Of a stretch of DNA of 64,000 nucleotides, positions 11,015 to 23,507 are shown in pieces (position 1 is the first letter of the stretch; every line of letters starts with the position of its first letter). Position numbers and translations under genes: made by a program. The DNA lies in assembly GCA_029891345.1 (NCBI GenBank), contig CM057009.1:213596120-213660119 (forward strand), written 5' to 3'. The DNA comes from Dryococelus australis (Eukaryota; Arthropoda; Insecta; Phasmatodea; Phasmatidae). Under the pieces are notes generated by a model. It saw only the letters and a list, made by a program, of their open reading frames with translations, searched no databases and had not been told where the DNA came from.

Positions 11015-12165
11015 ATTTATAAAAATATATATATATATCTTTACTATAACAAACTCTAAGTAACAGAACACAATACATTTATGTTACAGAACAACTATGG
11101 GATACAGTTACGTTACAGAACAAAGAGATTACAATTACGCTATCAATTTATACTGAAACAATAGTTTAACAGGATTCATAATGTAGGCAGCTATGCCCTA
11201 ACCTTGCCGTAATTATTACAAAGGGGGGAAAGGGACGATGACTCGGTACCAGAATGGCTCCCTACCGCATACGCGTTTATGCTCACCCAATCTCGTAGTA
11301 CTGGTTGGCCTCAGAGCTCGTCTGTGGCCTAGGGTCGTCTGCTTTCGTCGTCTTCGGCCTGCAATCTCACTCACAAGTATCTTGCCTCAATACACGGTGC
11401 CGCCTGGCACGGACGGGGGTGGGGAGCAGGCGCCGTCGCCGACCCTCGTATGTCACTGGAATGATACGTGTGTCGTGAGACCGGGTGCCGAAGCTCCCAT
11501 AACTCACTGGGTGTTTATAAAAAACAATTGCCACCTGACACTTGCACAAAACAATGGGTCCGCGGGTGGGGGCTGTGTCTGATAAGTCTAGGGCACCGGA
11601 CCCACATTTAGACTGTTAGTTTTGTCGCCTATTATTATGTCAATTTACCTGTTTGTGTTGTTAGCGGGGGAGTGAAGCTCCCCTCCAGCCTCCCAGCTGG
11701 AGTGAATGTAAGTGTCGCGATGTCTGTCTTATGTGTTGTTCTGTTGTGTGTATACAACTGTGGTATTTAATCTCGCGTGTAGTGTGTCGGTGAATCCCTA
11801 ATAGCCCGGGGCAGCCTCGGGGTAGGTTTCATTGTTTCAAAGTGTTGTTACATAGGAAACAAATCCAGTGTTAGTAACAAAACCAATAGGGGGTGCCGTT
11901 AGGACCAGAGCCTGCCAGGCTTTGCCAGAGTCTGCCAGGCCCTAGTCAAAGCACAGCCCCTCCCCTCGTCCACTCTTCAACGAGGATCGTATTCTTACCG
12001 ACCTGAAACAGACTATCAGGTCGGTGCGCTATTGTAGGGAAGTAATTGTGGTGCGAGTTCCCTTATCTGGGCCAAGTAGGGCACGTTTGCGAAACCACTG
12101 CACTCGGCCACCAGCTATACCCCGCACGACATAAGGCGGTGTAACAATCCCAGGTTATCCCTACA
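11015..12165. repeat. direct-repeat copy 1 (LTR-like, about 1.15 kb)
   Basis: Segment 11015-11402 is closely repeated at 12602-12981, and segment 12069-12165 at 13030-13126. On the minus strand the unit starts TGTAGsGATwAsCTGG, a TGT start as in LTRs. Copy 1 keeps a 666-base middle that copy 2 has reduced to 48 bases. I see no coding sequence in it. It may be an LTR, or a non-coding retroelement of the TRIM/LARD kind. Confidence 0.7.
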
Positions 12166-12601
12166 CACCTCCCCCCCCCCCCGAAAAAAACAGCCGTCCT
12201 GGCTGTGGAAGAGACCAAGGTTGTAGAAGATGGCATAGGGTGTGAGTGGGAGAGCCACAAGTATGCTGGGGTACATCAGCGGTGGAGAGGCCTAGAAGCT
12301 CAAGGCAGTGGCGAACGTCGCGCAGGGTGGCATACTCGGAGTACTTGTGTGCGGAATAGAGGGAGTAATTACAAGTAGGAGCCACCGTCGAAAAACAAAG
12401 TTAAAAATTCAGAAATACACAAGTTTAAGGTGAACCATATATAGAAGTTAAGTTACTATGTCGTTATAAGGTGCAAAAGGCAATGAGGAGTAGTCTTAAA
12501 TTATATTACAGTGATACAAGAAAATTGGCTAGCCATGTTAAAAATACAAGGTCTGAAAATGTTGTAAATGATAAAGAATGAAGGAAGGAAGGGGAAGTGT
12601 C
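12166..12601. other. unique spacer between the two direct repeats
   Basis: Contains a C run at 12168-12182 and GC-rich sequence, then AT-rich sequence. Too short for the internal region of an autonomous retroelement; no coding motif seen. Confidence 0.5.
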
Positions 12602-13126
12602 ATTTATAAAAATATATCTCTTTACTATAACCAACACTAAGTAACAGAACACAATACATTTATGTTACAGAACAACTATGGGATACAGTTATGTTACACA
12701 ACAAGGAGATTACAATTACGTTATCAATTTATACTGAAACAATAATTTAACAGGATTCATAATGTACGCAGCTATGCCCTAACCTTGCTGCAATTATTAC
12801 ATAGGGGAAAGGGACGATGACTCGGTACCAGAATGGCTCCCTACCACAAATGCATTTATGCTCACCCAGTCTAGTAGTACTGGCTGGCCTCAGAGCTCGT
12901 CTGTGGCCTAGGGTCGTCTGCTTCCTTCATCTTTGGCCTGCAATCTCACTCTCCAGTATCTCGCCTCAATACACGGTGCCGTCTATGTGGGGGAGGGAGA
13001 TAGCATCATGTGGGGACCCTTTTATAGCTGGGGCAAGTAGGGTATGTTTGCAAAATGACTGCACTCGGCCACCAGCTATACCCCGCATGACCATAGGCGG
13101 TGTAACGATGCCAGCTAATCGCTACA
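12602..13126. repeat. direct-repeat copy 2 (LTR-like, internally deleted)
   Basis: Second copy of the unit at 11015-12165, with most of the middle missing. On the minus strand it runs from TGTAGCGATTAGC to TATAAATGACA, if the two bases of the next phrase are included, a TGT...ACA form as in LTRs. Confidence 0.7.
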
Positions 13127-13159
13127 ATAGACATATAGAATATTAATTATTTTAAAGAT

Positions 13160-13740
13160 TTGCTACTTGGTATTTGTGTTTTTGAGTGGTACTTGGATTT
13201 TAATTATTATTTGCATTTTCGAGATTGTGCACTGAGTAATTGAATTTGAATAATATGCTTCTACATGTGTTGTGGGTATACTTAGTTGTAGATTAAGCCT
13301 ATTGATATTTTTCTCAAAACTTTTAAGGTCTTGTGCCAATTGCTCGCTAGTTATTGCTTGTATTGGTAGGTGATTTTCTTGGCAGTGTGCAATGTATGTC
13401 AAGATTTGTTGATCATTAATCACATTATCAATTATGTGTGGCAATATTGTGGTAGTTAACTGTTGTAATACAATTGCTGGTTCGACTATGCTTGTCATTT
13501 TGCCTCGTGCATTTATGTTTTAGTGATTAAATTTACAACTTGCACTAATTCATTAATTTTTCTTTCTGTCTGCATTTCAGTTTGTGCTACTGCCTCGATT
13601 GTGACATTAATGTTTTTATGTGATGTCATTACCATACTCATTACCTGATGTATTTGCATTGCTGATTGTTCATCATTAGAAAACAGTGATTGCGAGTGTT
13701 TATTTTTAAGAAGTTTGCAGCACAAATTACCTATTTCACC
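13160..13740 (-). pseudogene. env-like (F-type) N-terminal part of the minus-strand retroelement
   Basis: Frames 13725-13513 and 13498-13163 lie downstream of integrase on the same strand, where errantiviruses carry env. The first contains MQIHQVMSMVMTSHKNINV, amphipathic and helical; the second has a helical stretch then LQLSIPTTHVEAYYSNS. Such a pattern of long helices before a conserved proline-tyrosine region is like the fusion subunit of baculovirus F/errantivirus env proteins. Stops separate the frames and the rest of the gene appears displaced to 10.3-11.0 kb by an insertion. Non-functional as it stands. Confidence 0.4.
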
Positions 13741-13999
13741 GATTATGTGTATACCTTGCTATTGATTTGTGCACACTGTAATCTTGTCACGAACTGCTGC
13801 AAAATACTGCCATCTACTACTCTGGTATATATATGAATTGCTTTCATATTCGAACACACTGTTGTTGCATTAATTGTGCATGCTTTGTGTAACCATATGT
13901 CAAGTGTTTGTGGTGCTGTTTGCTTTTTTATAGGTATTCGATATGTCAGTGGGATTGTTTCCTTGTGTTAAAAAATTGTCGCTATCTTTCCCCAGTAAA

Positions 14000-14700
14000 G
14001 GCCTGCGTATGTTCTGTACCAAGTAAAACTTGCTGAGTGTACAAAAGTGATCAGTTAAAGGGCAGAGATTCTTCTTGTCATAATGCCATCTTTTGCTTCT
14101 TTTACCTGTAACACGACAAAAGGGGATTAGTTTTTTGTATGTGCCAGTTTTGTATTTCTTGTGTTATTTGTGTCGTATTTATCGTGTCCATGTTTTGCTC
14201 TTTTTATTTGTATTGTGGAGGGTTCAATAATGTTTGTTACTGAGTAGGGCTTTTTGTACATAAATGTAAGTGCTTCCCTGCCCACACTGTTCTTCACCCA
14301 GAGTCAATCGCCTATTTTTATGTTATTGGGTTGGTGTGTTTTATCGAATTGCATTTTTTTGTTTATGTTGTGCTTGCATTAAATTCAATCTTGCCTGTTC
14401 TCTATCTTTATGTAATTTTCACACCAGTCTTGACCTCTTTGTGAGTATTTATTGCTTATAACATGTGATGGTTGTGTTGTTTCGATACTGTGTAATAAAT
14501 AAAAATGTGTTAATTTTCTGCTTGCATTGACATTTGTACTGTCGTTAAATACTATAATTCTAAGTACTCATCCCAACAAGCAGGATATTTGTGTACGCAA
14601 GCTATTAGCTGTTATCCTAATATGTTATTCGTGGCTTCAATTATCCTATTACATGCTGGATTGTATGCTATAGTCTGCAATTTTTTTTATCTGTAATTTC
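14000..14700 (-). other. decayed stretch between integrase and env-like region
   Basis: Expected to hold the integrase C-terminal part of the minus-strand element, but I can read no convincing motif through the stops. The plus-strand frame at 14270-14461 is a shadow. Confidence 0.35.
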
Positions 14701-15433
14701 TTTAGCAATTATGTTATTAACTCATTAATTGATGACCCCTATCTGTTAATATTTGTTGTGGACTTGCATATGTGAGTATTACTTCTTTGATAAAATTTGC
14801 ACAAGTTTTCACATCAATGGCTTCTAGTGGTTTTGCAACAACGTACCTACTGAAAAATTCTGCAATGACAAATATGTACCTGTTACCTTTTCTCGAATTT
14901 TGCAATGGAGCTTTGGCATTTAATGCCCAAGATTGAAATAATGGTGGTGGTTCTATTGGCTGTAGTTGTCCGATAGGTTTCTGGTTGGTGGGTTTAATTT
15001 TTTTAACAGACAGAACAATTCTTCATTAGTTTCTTATATCTCAGTTAATGTTGCCCTAGTAATATGCATTTTTTTTTTCAATTTTTTGCAGGGTTTTAAA
15101 TGCCCCAAAATTTCTTCCCCCTAATAGGGTGTTATGGAAGGCTGATATGTTCTCATTAACAAAATATTTTGGGACTAGTGTAATTTCCTTTTATCCTACT
15201 GGTGTGTGTATTTTAAAATATAGTTCTCCGTTGACAGCTATTCTATAGTGCCTTGCTAATTTTGTATGTTTAGGTTCTGCTTTAGCTGGATCTATTAATG
15301 CTATTTTGAGTTTTTGTATTTGTGGGTCACATTCGTATTCCCCTGAAAATGCTGAATTTTGTGTATTTATTGGGCACAAGAACAATTCATTTTTTTTTTC
15401 AATTCTTATGTATTCTTGTTTGAGTTGATACAC
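14700..15433 (-). pseudogene. integrase of the minus-strand Ty3/gypsy element
   Basis: The minus frame 15433-15191 covers the region just before the integrase zinc-binding part. Frame 14905-14717 has the catalytic-core pattern: GNRYIFVIAEFFSRYVVAKPL, then ILTDRG. The second catalytic Asp (TDRG) is present. The segment before it, where family members have a W-x-x-D near a G-P-L, has N in place of the first Asp and stops intervene, so it is inactive. Order relative to RT and RNase H is that of Ty3/gypsy (RT-RH-IN). Confidence 0.7.
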
Positions 15434-15719
15434 AGATAAATAATATGTAATGCAATGACTTTAGATAGAATAATTTTGCATCTTAATAATGGGTGTATGT
15501 TAGTTGCTTTGGTTTGGTTTATGTTTTTTTTTTCTATAAATTATATGTTTAACTGAAAAATGTTTGATATAGTTTTTGCAATAATTTCTGGGAGGGGAAT
15601 GATATCTGAATTTAAGACAGATTTACTGATTTTTACCTTATCACTCAGGCGTTCCTCTTGTTCTGTAAAAATGTTTTTATCTCTGACTAATTATTGGTTA
15701 TATAATTAGCTATAGTTTG

Positions 15720-16310
15720 TTATATTTCTGACTCTTTTTGTGGGTTTTGGTATAAGCTTTCTCCTAATACTTTAATTATACTATTACAGTGCCCCATTCC
15801 TGTTTTAATATTAGATTTAATGTTATTTATCTGTATAGTTTTTAGTTCTGCCTGTCCTATGGTGAGGATTCGACTCATAGCATTTGCTGATGTGTTTAGC
15901 TTACCTTTTAAAATTGTTGGCTGAAAGTCATACTCTTCTAATGTGATTGTCATCCTTTGTATTCTAATATTGTATTTGGTCATGGTTTTTAAATATCTGA
16001 GGCTTGTGTGATCAGTCTCATTAGTAAATGACCTTGCGTACAGACGATATCTGAAGTAACTACATAAGTATTTTATAGTTCCTAATTAACATTCTGTTGT
16101 AGACCATTTTGATTCATTTAGAGAATAATTTTTATGCAAAGACTATAATGTCTCTTTGTTTGCTATTAGGCTATTCTTGAATTAGGACTGCTCCTATTGT
16201 GGTCTGTAATGCATCACAAGTTAATATGGTGTGTGCATTTTCATCGAATCATTGCAATATTGGTGCATTCTGTATTGCTTTATTGGGTTCTAGATATGAC
16301 CTGTGTTATT
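15720..16310 (-). pseudogene. RNase H region of the minus-strand Ty3/gypsy element
   Basis: Around 16300-16180 the minus strand reads APILQWFDENAHTILTCDA, the start of the retroelement RNase H with the first catalytic Asp of the T-x-D-A pattern kept as CDA. The frame 15983-15720 ends with LEEYDF followed by LNTSANAMSRI, the usual end of RNase H in gypsy elements (E-Y-x-F ... N-x-x-A-D-A-L-S-R), with D lost. Frame breaks between make it inactive. Confidence 0.65.
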
Positions 16311-16579
16311 TTTATCCCAATTTATAGTTAGAGTTTTCTTTTTTAAGTTCGATAAGTGGTTCTGATTTTCTTGCATAATTTTGTATATATCTATGTAAAT
16401 ACAATGTCATGCTCAGAAATGTTCTAAGTTCCTTTACATTTCCTGGGGGTGCCATTTGTTGTATTGTTTTATTTTTATTTTTCTGGGTCTGTGACTATCC
16501 CTTGTGGTGTAATGTAGTGGCCTAACATTTTAATTTCTTGTTGAGCGAATGAGCACTTCTATGCATTTACCTTGACATT

Positions 16580-17110
16580 AAATTATATTAATCTTTTTAA
16601 TACTTTTATTATATTTTCTACATGTTCCCTGAATGTACAACCAATTATAAATATATAATCTACGTAGGCTATAGCTATGTTCCATCTCAGTGGGCCTAGC
16701 AAAATGTCAATGAATTGTTGAAAATATTTTAGTGAGGTACTTAAGCCCATGGGCATTCTCCTATACTGAATCAACCTATGCCATCTCTGGTGAAAGCCAA
16801 TTTATGACAGTCTTGTTCCCGGACTGGAATTACATAAAATCCATAAATTAGATCTAAGGATGTAATATATTTTGTAGTCTATTCAAAATATCTTCCATTC
16901 TGGGGAGGGTATACTGTACTATTTTTAGATATTGGTTAAGTTGCTGGAGGTCGGTCAAAAATCGAATGATGCTTTCTTTTTTACATATTACAAAGCTTGG
17001 TGCAGCATATTGTTATTCAGAAGGTTCAACTATCCCCACCTTTTTCATATCTTTAATTTGTTGTAACAATTTCTCCTGTATTTTGGGGCTAATTTGGTAT
17101 GTCATTGTCT
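16580..17110 (-). pseudogene. reverse transcriptase of the minus-strand Ty3/gypsy element
   Basis: Reading down from 17,080: MKKVGIVEPSE, then SFVICKKES, RFLTDLQQLN and YTLPRMEDIL, the order of the RT finger and palm motifs. The frame 16774-16583 continues with RMPMGLSTSLKYFQQFID and YVDYIFI, where the YxDD catalytic motif has become YVDY. Then EHVENIIKVLKRL, as expected. At least three stops lie between the motifs. A Ty3/gypsy RT, inactive. Confidence 0.8.
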
Positions 17111-17299
17111 CAATCGATTTATCTGTTATTTCAAGTTTGATTTGATAATTTCGTGCTTCTGTTAACACTAGTATGCTATTTGTAAACCTGTCTTCATATT
17201 CATAAATTACTTTGGTGTTTTTGTTTTTCTGTTAAGAATTTAAATTTTATTAATTTTATTTATTACATTGTTATCTGTATTTTGTTCAGTTGTCTCAAT

Positions 17300-17527
17300 T
17301 TATTCATGCAATATTGGATTGTATATGTTTGTTTGTTGTCTATAAGTGATGTGTACAGGGTTTTGTATAACTTTAACACAATTTTTGCTTTTGATAAACA
17401 TAATGTTATATTTAAGAAATTGACTAATATAATATGTTTTAATGAAGTCTACTCCTAGTATGGCATTAATTTTTAAATTAAAGATAACCATGAAATTAGG
17501 TGGGAATGTATTACCTGCTATACTCAT
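17300..17527 (-). pseudogene. aspartic protease region of the minus-strand Ty3/gypsy element
   Basis: The minus frame contains ILGVDFIKTYYI, which fits the end of retropepsins (I-L-G-x-D-F-L), preceded by hydrophobic strands. The catalytic D-S/T-G should lie upstream, near 17,670-17,620, where I read TLLDTVC-like residues with frame uncertainty. It lies directly upstream of RT, as expected. Confidence 0.5.
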
Positions 17528-18247
17528 TTTAATATTTTTTATATTGTGGAGTTTCTATCTCTTGTGTCGCTCCTAATAGCAAGCATTTTTCTGTCACAGG
17601 CATTAACTGTTGATTAGTTATAAGTGTACTTGCTATAAAACTCCTACTGCATACTGTATCCAGGAGTGTGCAATACTGTCTATCTTTTATTTTTACCTGG
17701 AAATGTGATGTTGATATGTTGACCGTGGCCTGATTTCAATCATGCCTCGGAGCATATGTTTTGTGTTTTACTCTGTTGCCTGTGTGGAATGTGCGTTGGC
17801 TCAGTGCCTTTGTTTGGATTTACGTTATTGTTTATGTGCTGTTCCGTGTTTGTATCCCTGTCATGGTTACTACATTTTGTGATTTCTTCCATGTTTATGC
17901 AGAATATAATGTGCCGTACGCCAAAATTGTTTTTGAATTTTTAAATCTGCCCACAATGTCTATATTGAATTTTTTTTTTATTTCCTGATTAAGAAAGTGA
18001 TTGTGCTAACTGGTATGATGTCTGCTAACAAAACAAATAGCGCATGTGTTTTGGGCTTTGCTTCAGGTTCCTATGAATTTCCAGGTTGTGTGGCATGAAG
18101 TGTTGTCATGCAATGTTTTGCTGTGTTGCATATTACACTTATTACAAGGTCTTTCATGACTACCTTCTGTGTTTCTCTTTCTGTGTTGTTACATAGTGTG
18201 TTTACCTGACTTTCAAAACTGTTTCATTTTTGTTTGCTTCGACTATA

Positions 18248-19573
18248 TTATGTTGTGTCACTTACTTTCTTTCTTAATCTGTTGTTGCTCAAATGTATTT
18301 GGGATTTCGATTCGCTTCTATGTGGCACTACTGTGTTGTATGCATGTTTTTGTGCCTCTTTTTGAATCATCCTAATTAAACTGTTACTGGTTGCATTGAA
18401 TTTTGCTATCTCTGCATACATCCTACCTGGAGTGCACTTATTGAATATATTCATTCACATGTTTTTGTTTTCCATGTCTGTGGGAGTAACACATTTTCCC
18501 CTTGTTACCTAGTTATCTTTATACGTTTTGCTTTCTACTTGCCTAGGGTCTCTCCTAGTACTGCTTGCTTGACAACCTTGTCTGTTTTATTTATTCTATC
18601 CTTTATTGTTACCTTGTGGATCGTTTTTTTCTTGCTCTTTCCTTTAATTTGGCATTTGTCCCATATAATTACTTGGGTAACATTGTGGTCGTCTGTAATA
18701 CTGTGGTTTTGTGACTGGTACATATTCTTTTTGAATTATCATCATAGGTTGTGAACTAGTTTGTGAGGTATTTTTCCTGTAGTAAGGATGCAACTTGTAC
18801 TCTCATCTATAGAGTTTTCCTACATTCTGACATCTAAATATATGTATGCTACGATTGTTTTGTGTGTTTGTTTACTCAGCTGTGTTTGTGTTCTGTGTTT
18901 TAGCATCAAATTCGCTAATACCTCTTTCAGTTTTGAAATTTCGGAATGAATATTTTCTATTTCTGGGTGGTGTGTTATATTGATGTTAGCATTGTTATAT
19001 CTATTCAACCCGAACTATATACTCTTTATAAATTATTTATGATTTGTTCCGCCATGTCATTTTTAAATGCTGAGTTTGTCCGTGAATGATAGTAGCAAGG
19101 ATTTCCATACTATAGATATAAATTGTGAGTCTGGGACATTTGGATAGTATTTTCTTCTGTAGTAAATGCGATCTTCAATGTGTGTTTGGCAGCTTTCCCC
19201 AATGTGATGATTTTTATGTTCAACAGCTGTCTGTATTTTTCTATGCAGGCTGTAGGTGTGAATCTGTATCTTAGTTTTTTGTTGTAATGTCGCCCCACAT
19301 GGCATGTTCTGCTCTATTTTGTATTGTGTTTTCATATGCCCTCTTGGCTGTGCCCTTGAGATAGAATTTGATGTGCTTGGTTTCCTCTATATAATTGAAC
19401 CCATTTATTTTGCTAGCTGGTGTGTACTGGCCTAGTAAGTCTTGTATGTTTTCATGACTTTCCCTAAAAATGTGGATATTTTTTCTATTTGTTGCATTAC
19501 AACATGTACCAATTCTATATCTGCAATTTTGTGGTGATTTGTGTCTTCTTTTGAGTATTGATGTATGTTGCAA
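18248..19573 (-). pseudogene. gag-like region of the minus-strand Ty3/gypsy element
   Basis: Frame 19573-19271 carries KINGFNYIEETKHIKFYLKG followed by AKRAYEN, which fits the gag capsid pattern (a helix, then ...FxxYLxGxAxxWY). Frames at 19335-19063, 19008-18820, 18723-18535 and 18454-18248 continue on the same strand, Lys/Gln/Asn-rich as gag tails are, but in different frames. I could not find a clear nucleocapsid zinc knuckle. Confidence 0.5.
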
Positions 19574-19700
19574 GTGGCGATTGAATTTTTTTTAGGTATG
19601 TTTTCTGAGTACTGTAGTGTGGAATTCTAAGTGTGATGTTTTTATGTCATTGCAAATTTCCTGTCTTTCTATTTGTGATTGATTAGGCACTACCATTTGT

Positions 19701-21500
19701 TAAATATTTTTGCTAGTAATCCCCTTTTTAATCATGGTGATTGTGTTTCTAATTGTGAGACTAGGTCTGGGATTTCTTTGATTAATTTTTCTGCTTTGTC
19801 TATTAGCAAATGAAATCTGACCACTGTGTCAGTTTCTGCTTCTTCTTAAATTTGTCTAGTGTCAGCTATATCAATTGTCACAGTTTTAAACAACTTTTTA
19901 GCAAATGCCAAGAATGGTTTTTCTTTGTGTCTGTTAAGTGTAGTGTCTTATGTGATGTTATCTGTGCATGGTGCAGTTTCTTATATACGAATTTTCTACA
20001 CTCTACAAAGCTTCTCTTAACATAATGCCACACCACACACAGCTCTACTTATTAGCGGAGAGAAATTTTGCAGTAATTTCTTTTTTGAGCCCCAAAGAGT
20101 GGTTCCAATTAACTTACTTGCATTAAATTTTACAAGTGAAAGTGTGCTAAGAAGCTATATATACTATACTTGTATATTGTGCATGGGGCCTCGCGAAAGA
20201 TACAATGCTGCAGTTTATGATTGTGCTGCCTACACAAGGTTGTATGGTTCTCACCACGTGTCAGTTGGTCACCACATTTATTGGTACTTTGATTCTTTCT
20301 AAAGCTCTGTAAGAATGTTATGTTTAAGGTACTCTGCACAACTGAATATTTATTCTATTACATTCTGATATTTTAAAATGTATCTTAGTTTTATAATTGA
20401 ATTTAAATGCTTGGCACATATCTTCTCTTTACAGCTTACTACTTTTTACAATTTCGTTATACGTGATGAATGCTGAGGTGATTTTACATTTTGCTTTATG
20501 CACATAACTTTATGTACTTACTTGTTGTAATGGCTGTAGCTATTTATTTCGGCAAGATTCGCTTACTGAGATGGTAATATAACTATTTAACACAATATTT
20601 TACTCTTAAAATACTGGATGTTGCACAGTCTAGCCTGATTCTGTATTGCACTAAGAATATTGGGATGATTGTAAGGAAACTTGGCTAAATACTTTATTTA
20701 CGATAAGAAGTTTAATCAGAACGATGCCTGTGCCAGTGTTATGCTAGTGACAATGGAATACTAACACCTGATGGATAGCTAAATACTTCGCTTGCCTCGA
20801 GAGTTTAGGAAAGGCTGGCACCTCTACCAATGTAATGGTCCCATATGGGGAACCATCCAATCTCTGTGAGGAAGTGTGCTCAGATGAATATAACACATTC
20901 TTATCTACTGTGTTGTGTATTTAAAATAGATAAATGCATAGCATTTACATTGTGTTAAACAATACCCTTTACATTAGTTAATTACTATGATTTACATCGA
21001 AGGAGCTCAATATATTACTTACTATCTAGTTGCAAGTATTTATAGTTTAGTTATTACTTCAAGCCATGCACAACTGTTTACAAATGACCGTAATATGTTA
21101 TGTAGAAGTATTAGAACACCTTCACCTTAATTATGATGAAGGCTGAGCATTGTTGCGCTATGGTGCCCAGAACCCCCGTCGTCATCCCATCTTGGTTTGA
21201 TATCGATATTTCGATAGTTAAAAATTCTATGACAATATGTATCACATCATTTTGTGAGGATTTCATTGCAATCCATAGGACTTAACGCAGAATAACGATA
21301 TATTCAAACTATTTATATAATAAAATATATTAGATATAAAATATAATATTACCTATTGTAAGAATAAATATAATTCAATAATATATGTTATATATTATAT
21401 TTAATATTGTATATAAGTTGTTTATGGTACATAATATATAATATAATTATTATATATCAAATCATATATTATACATAATAAATCAAATAAATATAATATA
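19701..21500. other. gene-free AT-rich stretch
   Basis: No gene supported. From 21,290 to 21,510 the DNA is almost pure A/T with ATAATATAT-type phrases. Confidence 0.5.
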
Positions 21501-21507
21501 TGTATAT

Positions 21508-22035
21508 TCAGGTTGTCTCTGGACTCACTACAGAAACTCCATCAGTTTGTTTCCCATGAAAAATCATTCGCCAAATGTCTTGACAATATATGTCTGGAAA
21601 CCACTCCAAAAGATAGAAAATGCCACCGAAAAAATTTACAAAAACATGTTCCTTGAAATATAATTTGCACAGACATGTCATTTTGAAAATTGTGAGCACA
21701 GAATTAATATTATTGGCAACAAAGACAACTTTAACTGGGAGCCCTCGGGTAGGGAAGCAGGCCCCTCGTAGTGCCAGCCTCTTCTCATCCATGGTGACCC
21801 TGCCTGAAGTGGGAAACACTGTGCAGAGTGTCATATTCACCGGACTGTTGGTGCGATTATGTATCCATATTTTTCTATGTCCTTGCGTGTATATAAACGT
21901 GCTAAATGATTGTTTCATAATAAACAGTCCTAATCGTTCGTCAGAGGCGTTTATACCAAGAGAACTCTCAGTTACTATTGTAACTGTTGTCAGTAATAAT
22001 AATTCTTTGCTCAAATTATAATAACAGGCACACAA
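21508..22035 (-). other. 175-residue open frame, unrecognised
   Basis: The longest open minus-strand frame in this section. It contains a stretch SGRVTMDEKRLALRGACFPT, a hydrophobic middle and a cysteine/phenylalanine-rich part (VNFFGGIFYLLEWFPDIYC). The opposite strand is open too (133 residues at 21,620-22,021), so openness alone proves little. No splice signals or family recognised; it may be a repeat-derived or intron sequence. Confidence 0.2.
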
Positions 22036-22734
22036 AAATGATATTTTAGTTGTTCAAAGCGCTAGCAACCCCTACATCATGTAGAAGCACACATGTGTTT
22101 GCACTACTCATATTTGCATCCTGTACACCTTCATTCTATTTCCTAACGTACCTATGTTCAAAATGACATGTCGTCTGTGCACATTTTCTTTAACAGAACA
22201 CATTATTTATTTCTTACTTTCGATTACGTTTTCCACCCTTCAGAGTGGTTTCCGGACATAGAACATTAATACATTTTTACAGGAACACTATGTAAATATA
22301 CATATACATGTTCGGGAACATCCTATATATGTTTCTGTATGTGTGTAATTATATATATATATATAGTCACATACATTCAGGAAGGGTTCATAACGAATGG
22401 AAATCTTTCTCAGGTGATTTTTTATGCAAAATCAAGTGGGAAATATATTTGATGCTTTCTTCCTAAGCTCAATATTAATGGAGATACAAGCCCCTGAAAA
22501 CCTAGTTTTAATTAAACTTTTTGCAAAATGTCGGATACGAATTTTAATTAAATTACATTTATACAAATATGGTTACATGTTATTGATATCTTCACTCTAA
22601 GTGCAAACGCCCATTAATTGCTCCCACCTCAATGAAAATATTAACAGGTGTGGCCACCCTCTTATTGCGTTTAACATTTTTACATTTAGGATTTATGAAC
22701 GCGTGATGCTGGTTTATTGAGCAATATTATATAA
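22036..22734. other. gene-free stretch
   Basis: Nothing supportable; contains a short (TA)n at about 22,350-22,364. Confidence 0.45.
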
Positions 22735-23062
22735 TTAACAAAAATTACTTTCTTTTTGTAACTGCCCAGGACCAACTATTTTGATGTAAAACTCATATAA
22801 ATATTTTGGCAGCAGTGTTATATTTCCAGCCGTATAGGCGAAACCAATACTTCCGCAGAAAATCACACCGCGACTGCTGCCAGGAACAAATAAACTTTCA
22901 CTGTGTGGTATATGTTGTTTCCAGTAAGTATTAAAAATGTTCTCCACCATCGTCTGTGCAGTGGCCATAGTGCCAAACAGTAGGTTCTGGGCAAATGCAA
23001 GAAGAGGGGCATTTTTATTAATACTGCTCATTAAACCAGCATCAAACATTCATATTTCCTGA
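22735..23062 (-). pseudogene. possible exon of a nucleoside-phosphorylase-fold (PNP/UDP, bark-storage-protein-like) gene
   Basis: The minus frame 23049-22735 reads GTMATAQTMVENIFNTYW and, after about 25 residues, CGSIGFAYTAGNITLLPKYLY. This fits the N-terminal half of PNP_UDP_1 proteins: a G-M-x-x-x-x-A helix, then G-x-A-G-x-x-x-x-x-x-G-[DN]-[VI]-x-[LI]-P. A splice-acceptor-like TTTGCTGTCAG precedes it at about 23,060, and GTAATT near its end could be a donor. A C-terminal fragment of the same fold lies upstream on the same strand (24,141-24,441), which suggests two tandem copies rather than one gene. Similarity judged by eye. Confidence 0.3.
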
Positions 23063-23365
23063 CAGCAAACAAGATGTTTGCAGTAAGAACCTCTGTTATA
23101 TTTATTACAGTGGGAAATATTAAAGAGAATTTGCTCATAGGTTGACGATCCTGAAAACGTTAAACAATGTTCCGAGAATAGCAATTTAATTTCTTTTCAT
23201 TTCCGATATTTCGCAAAAATATGGATGGTTCAAAAACTCAGTCTTTCAGGGAGTGTGTCTCCCTTAATATTCACACTAGGTTGAAAGTTTTCCATATTTT
23301 TCGCACTACATTTCCTTTAAGTATTTTACGTCACGAAATAATTTTTGTCAGTAGATCTCCATCCC

Positions 23366-23385
23366 AACACACACACACACACACA

Positions 23386-23477
<92 letters not shown>

Positions 23478-23507
23478 GTGTGTACACACACACACACACA
23501 CACACAT
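23366..23507. repeat. microsatellite (CA)n-(TA)n-(CA)n
   Basis: (AC)n at 23,366-23,386, uninterrupted (AT)n at 23,391-23,475, then TGTG and (AC)n to 23,507. The overlapping Tyr-Ile-repeat frames on both strands are artefacts. Confidence 0.95.

Larger units (their letters stand above)
10314..19700 (-). mobile_element. decayed Ty3/gypsy (errantivirus-like) retrotransposon with nested insertion
   Basis: gag, protease, RT, RNase H, integrase and env-like frames follow one another on the minus strand from 19.6 to 13.1 kb, the gene order of Ty3/gypsy errantiviruses. The 3' part is split by the repeat pair at 11,015-13,126, and the remainder lies at 10.3-11.0 kb. Every gene carries stops or frameshifts. 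I could not identify its own LTRs at either end, so the outer limits are approximate. Confidence 0.65.

Noticed and set aside
19980..20120. Primer binding site and 5' LTR for the minus-strand gypsy element
   Set aside because: A TGGAACCACTC phrase occurs on the minus strand, but I could match neither a tRNA nor a repeated LTR sequence to it.
21508..22035. 175-residue ORF as a real host gene
   Set aside because: Both strands are open, there is no family motif or splice context, and surrounding DNA is low-complexity A/T.
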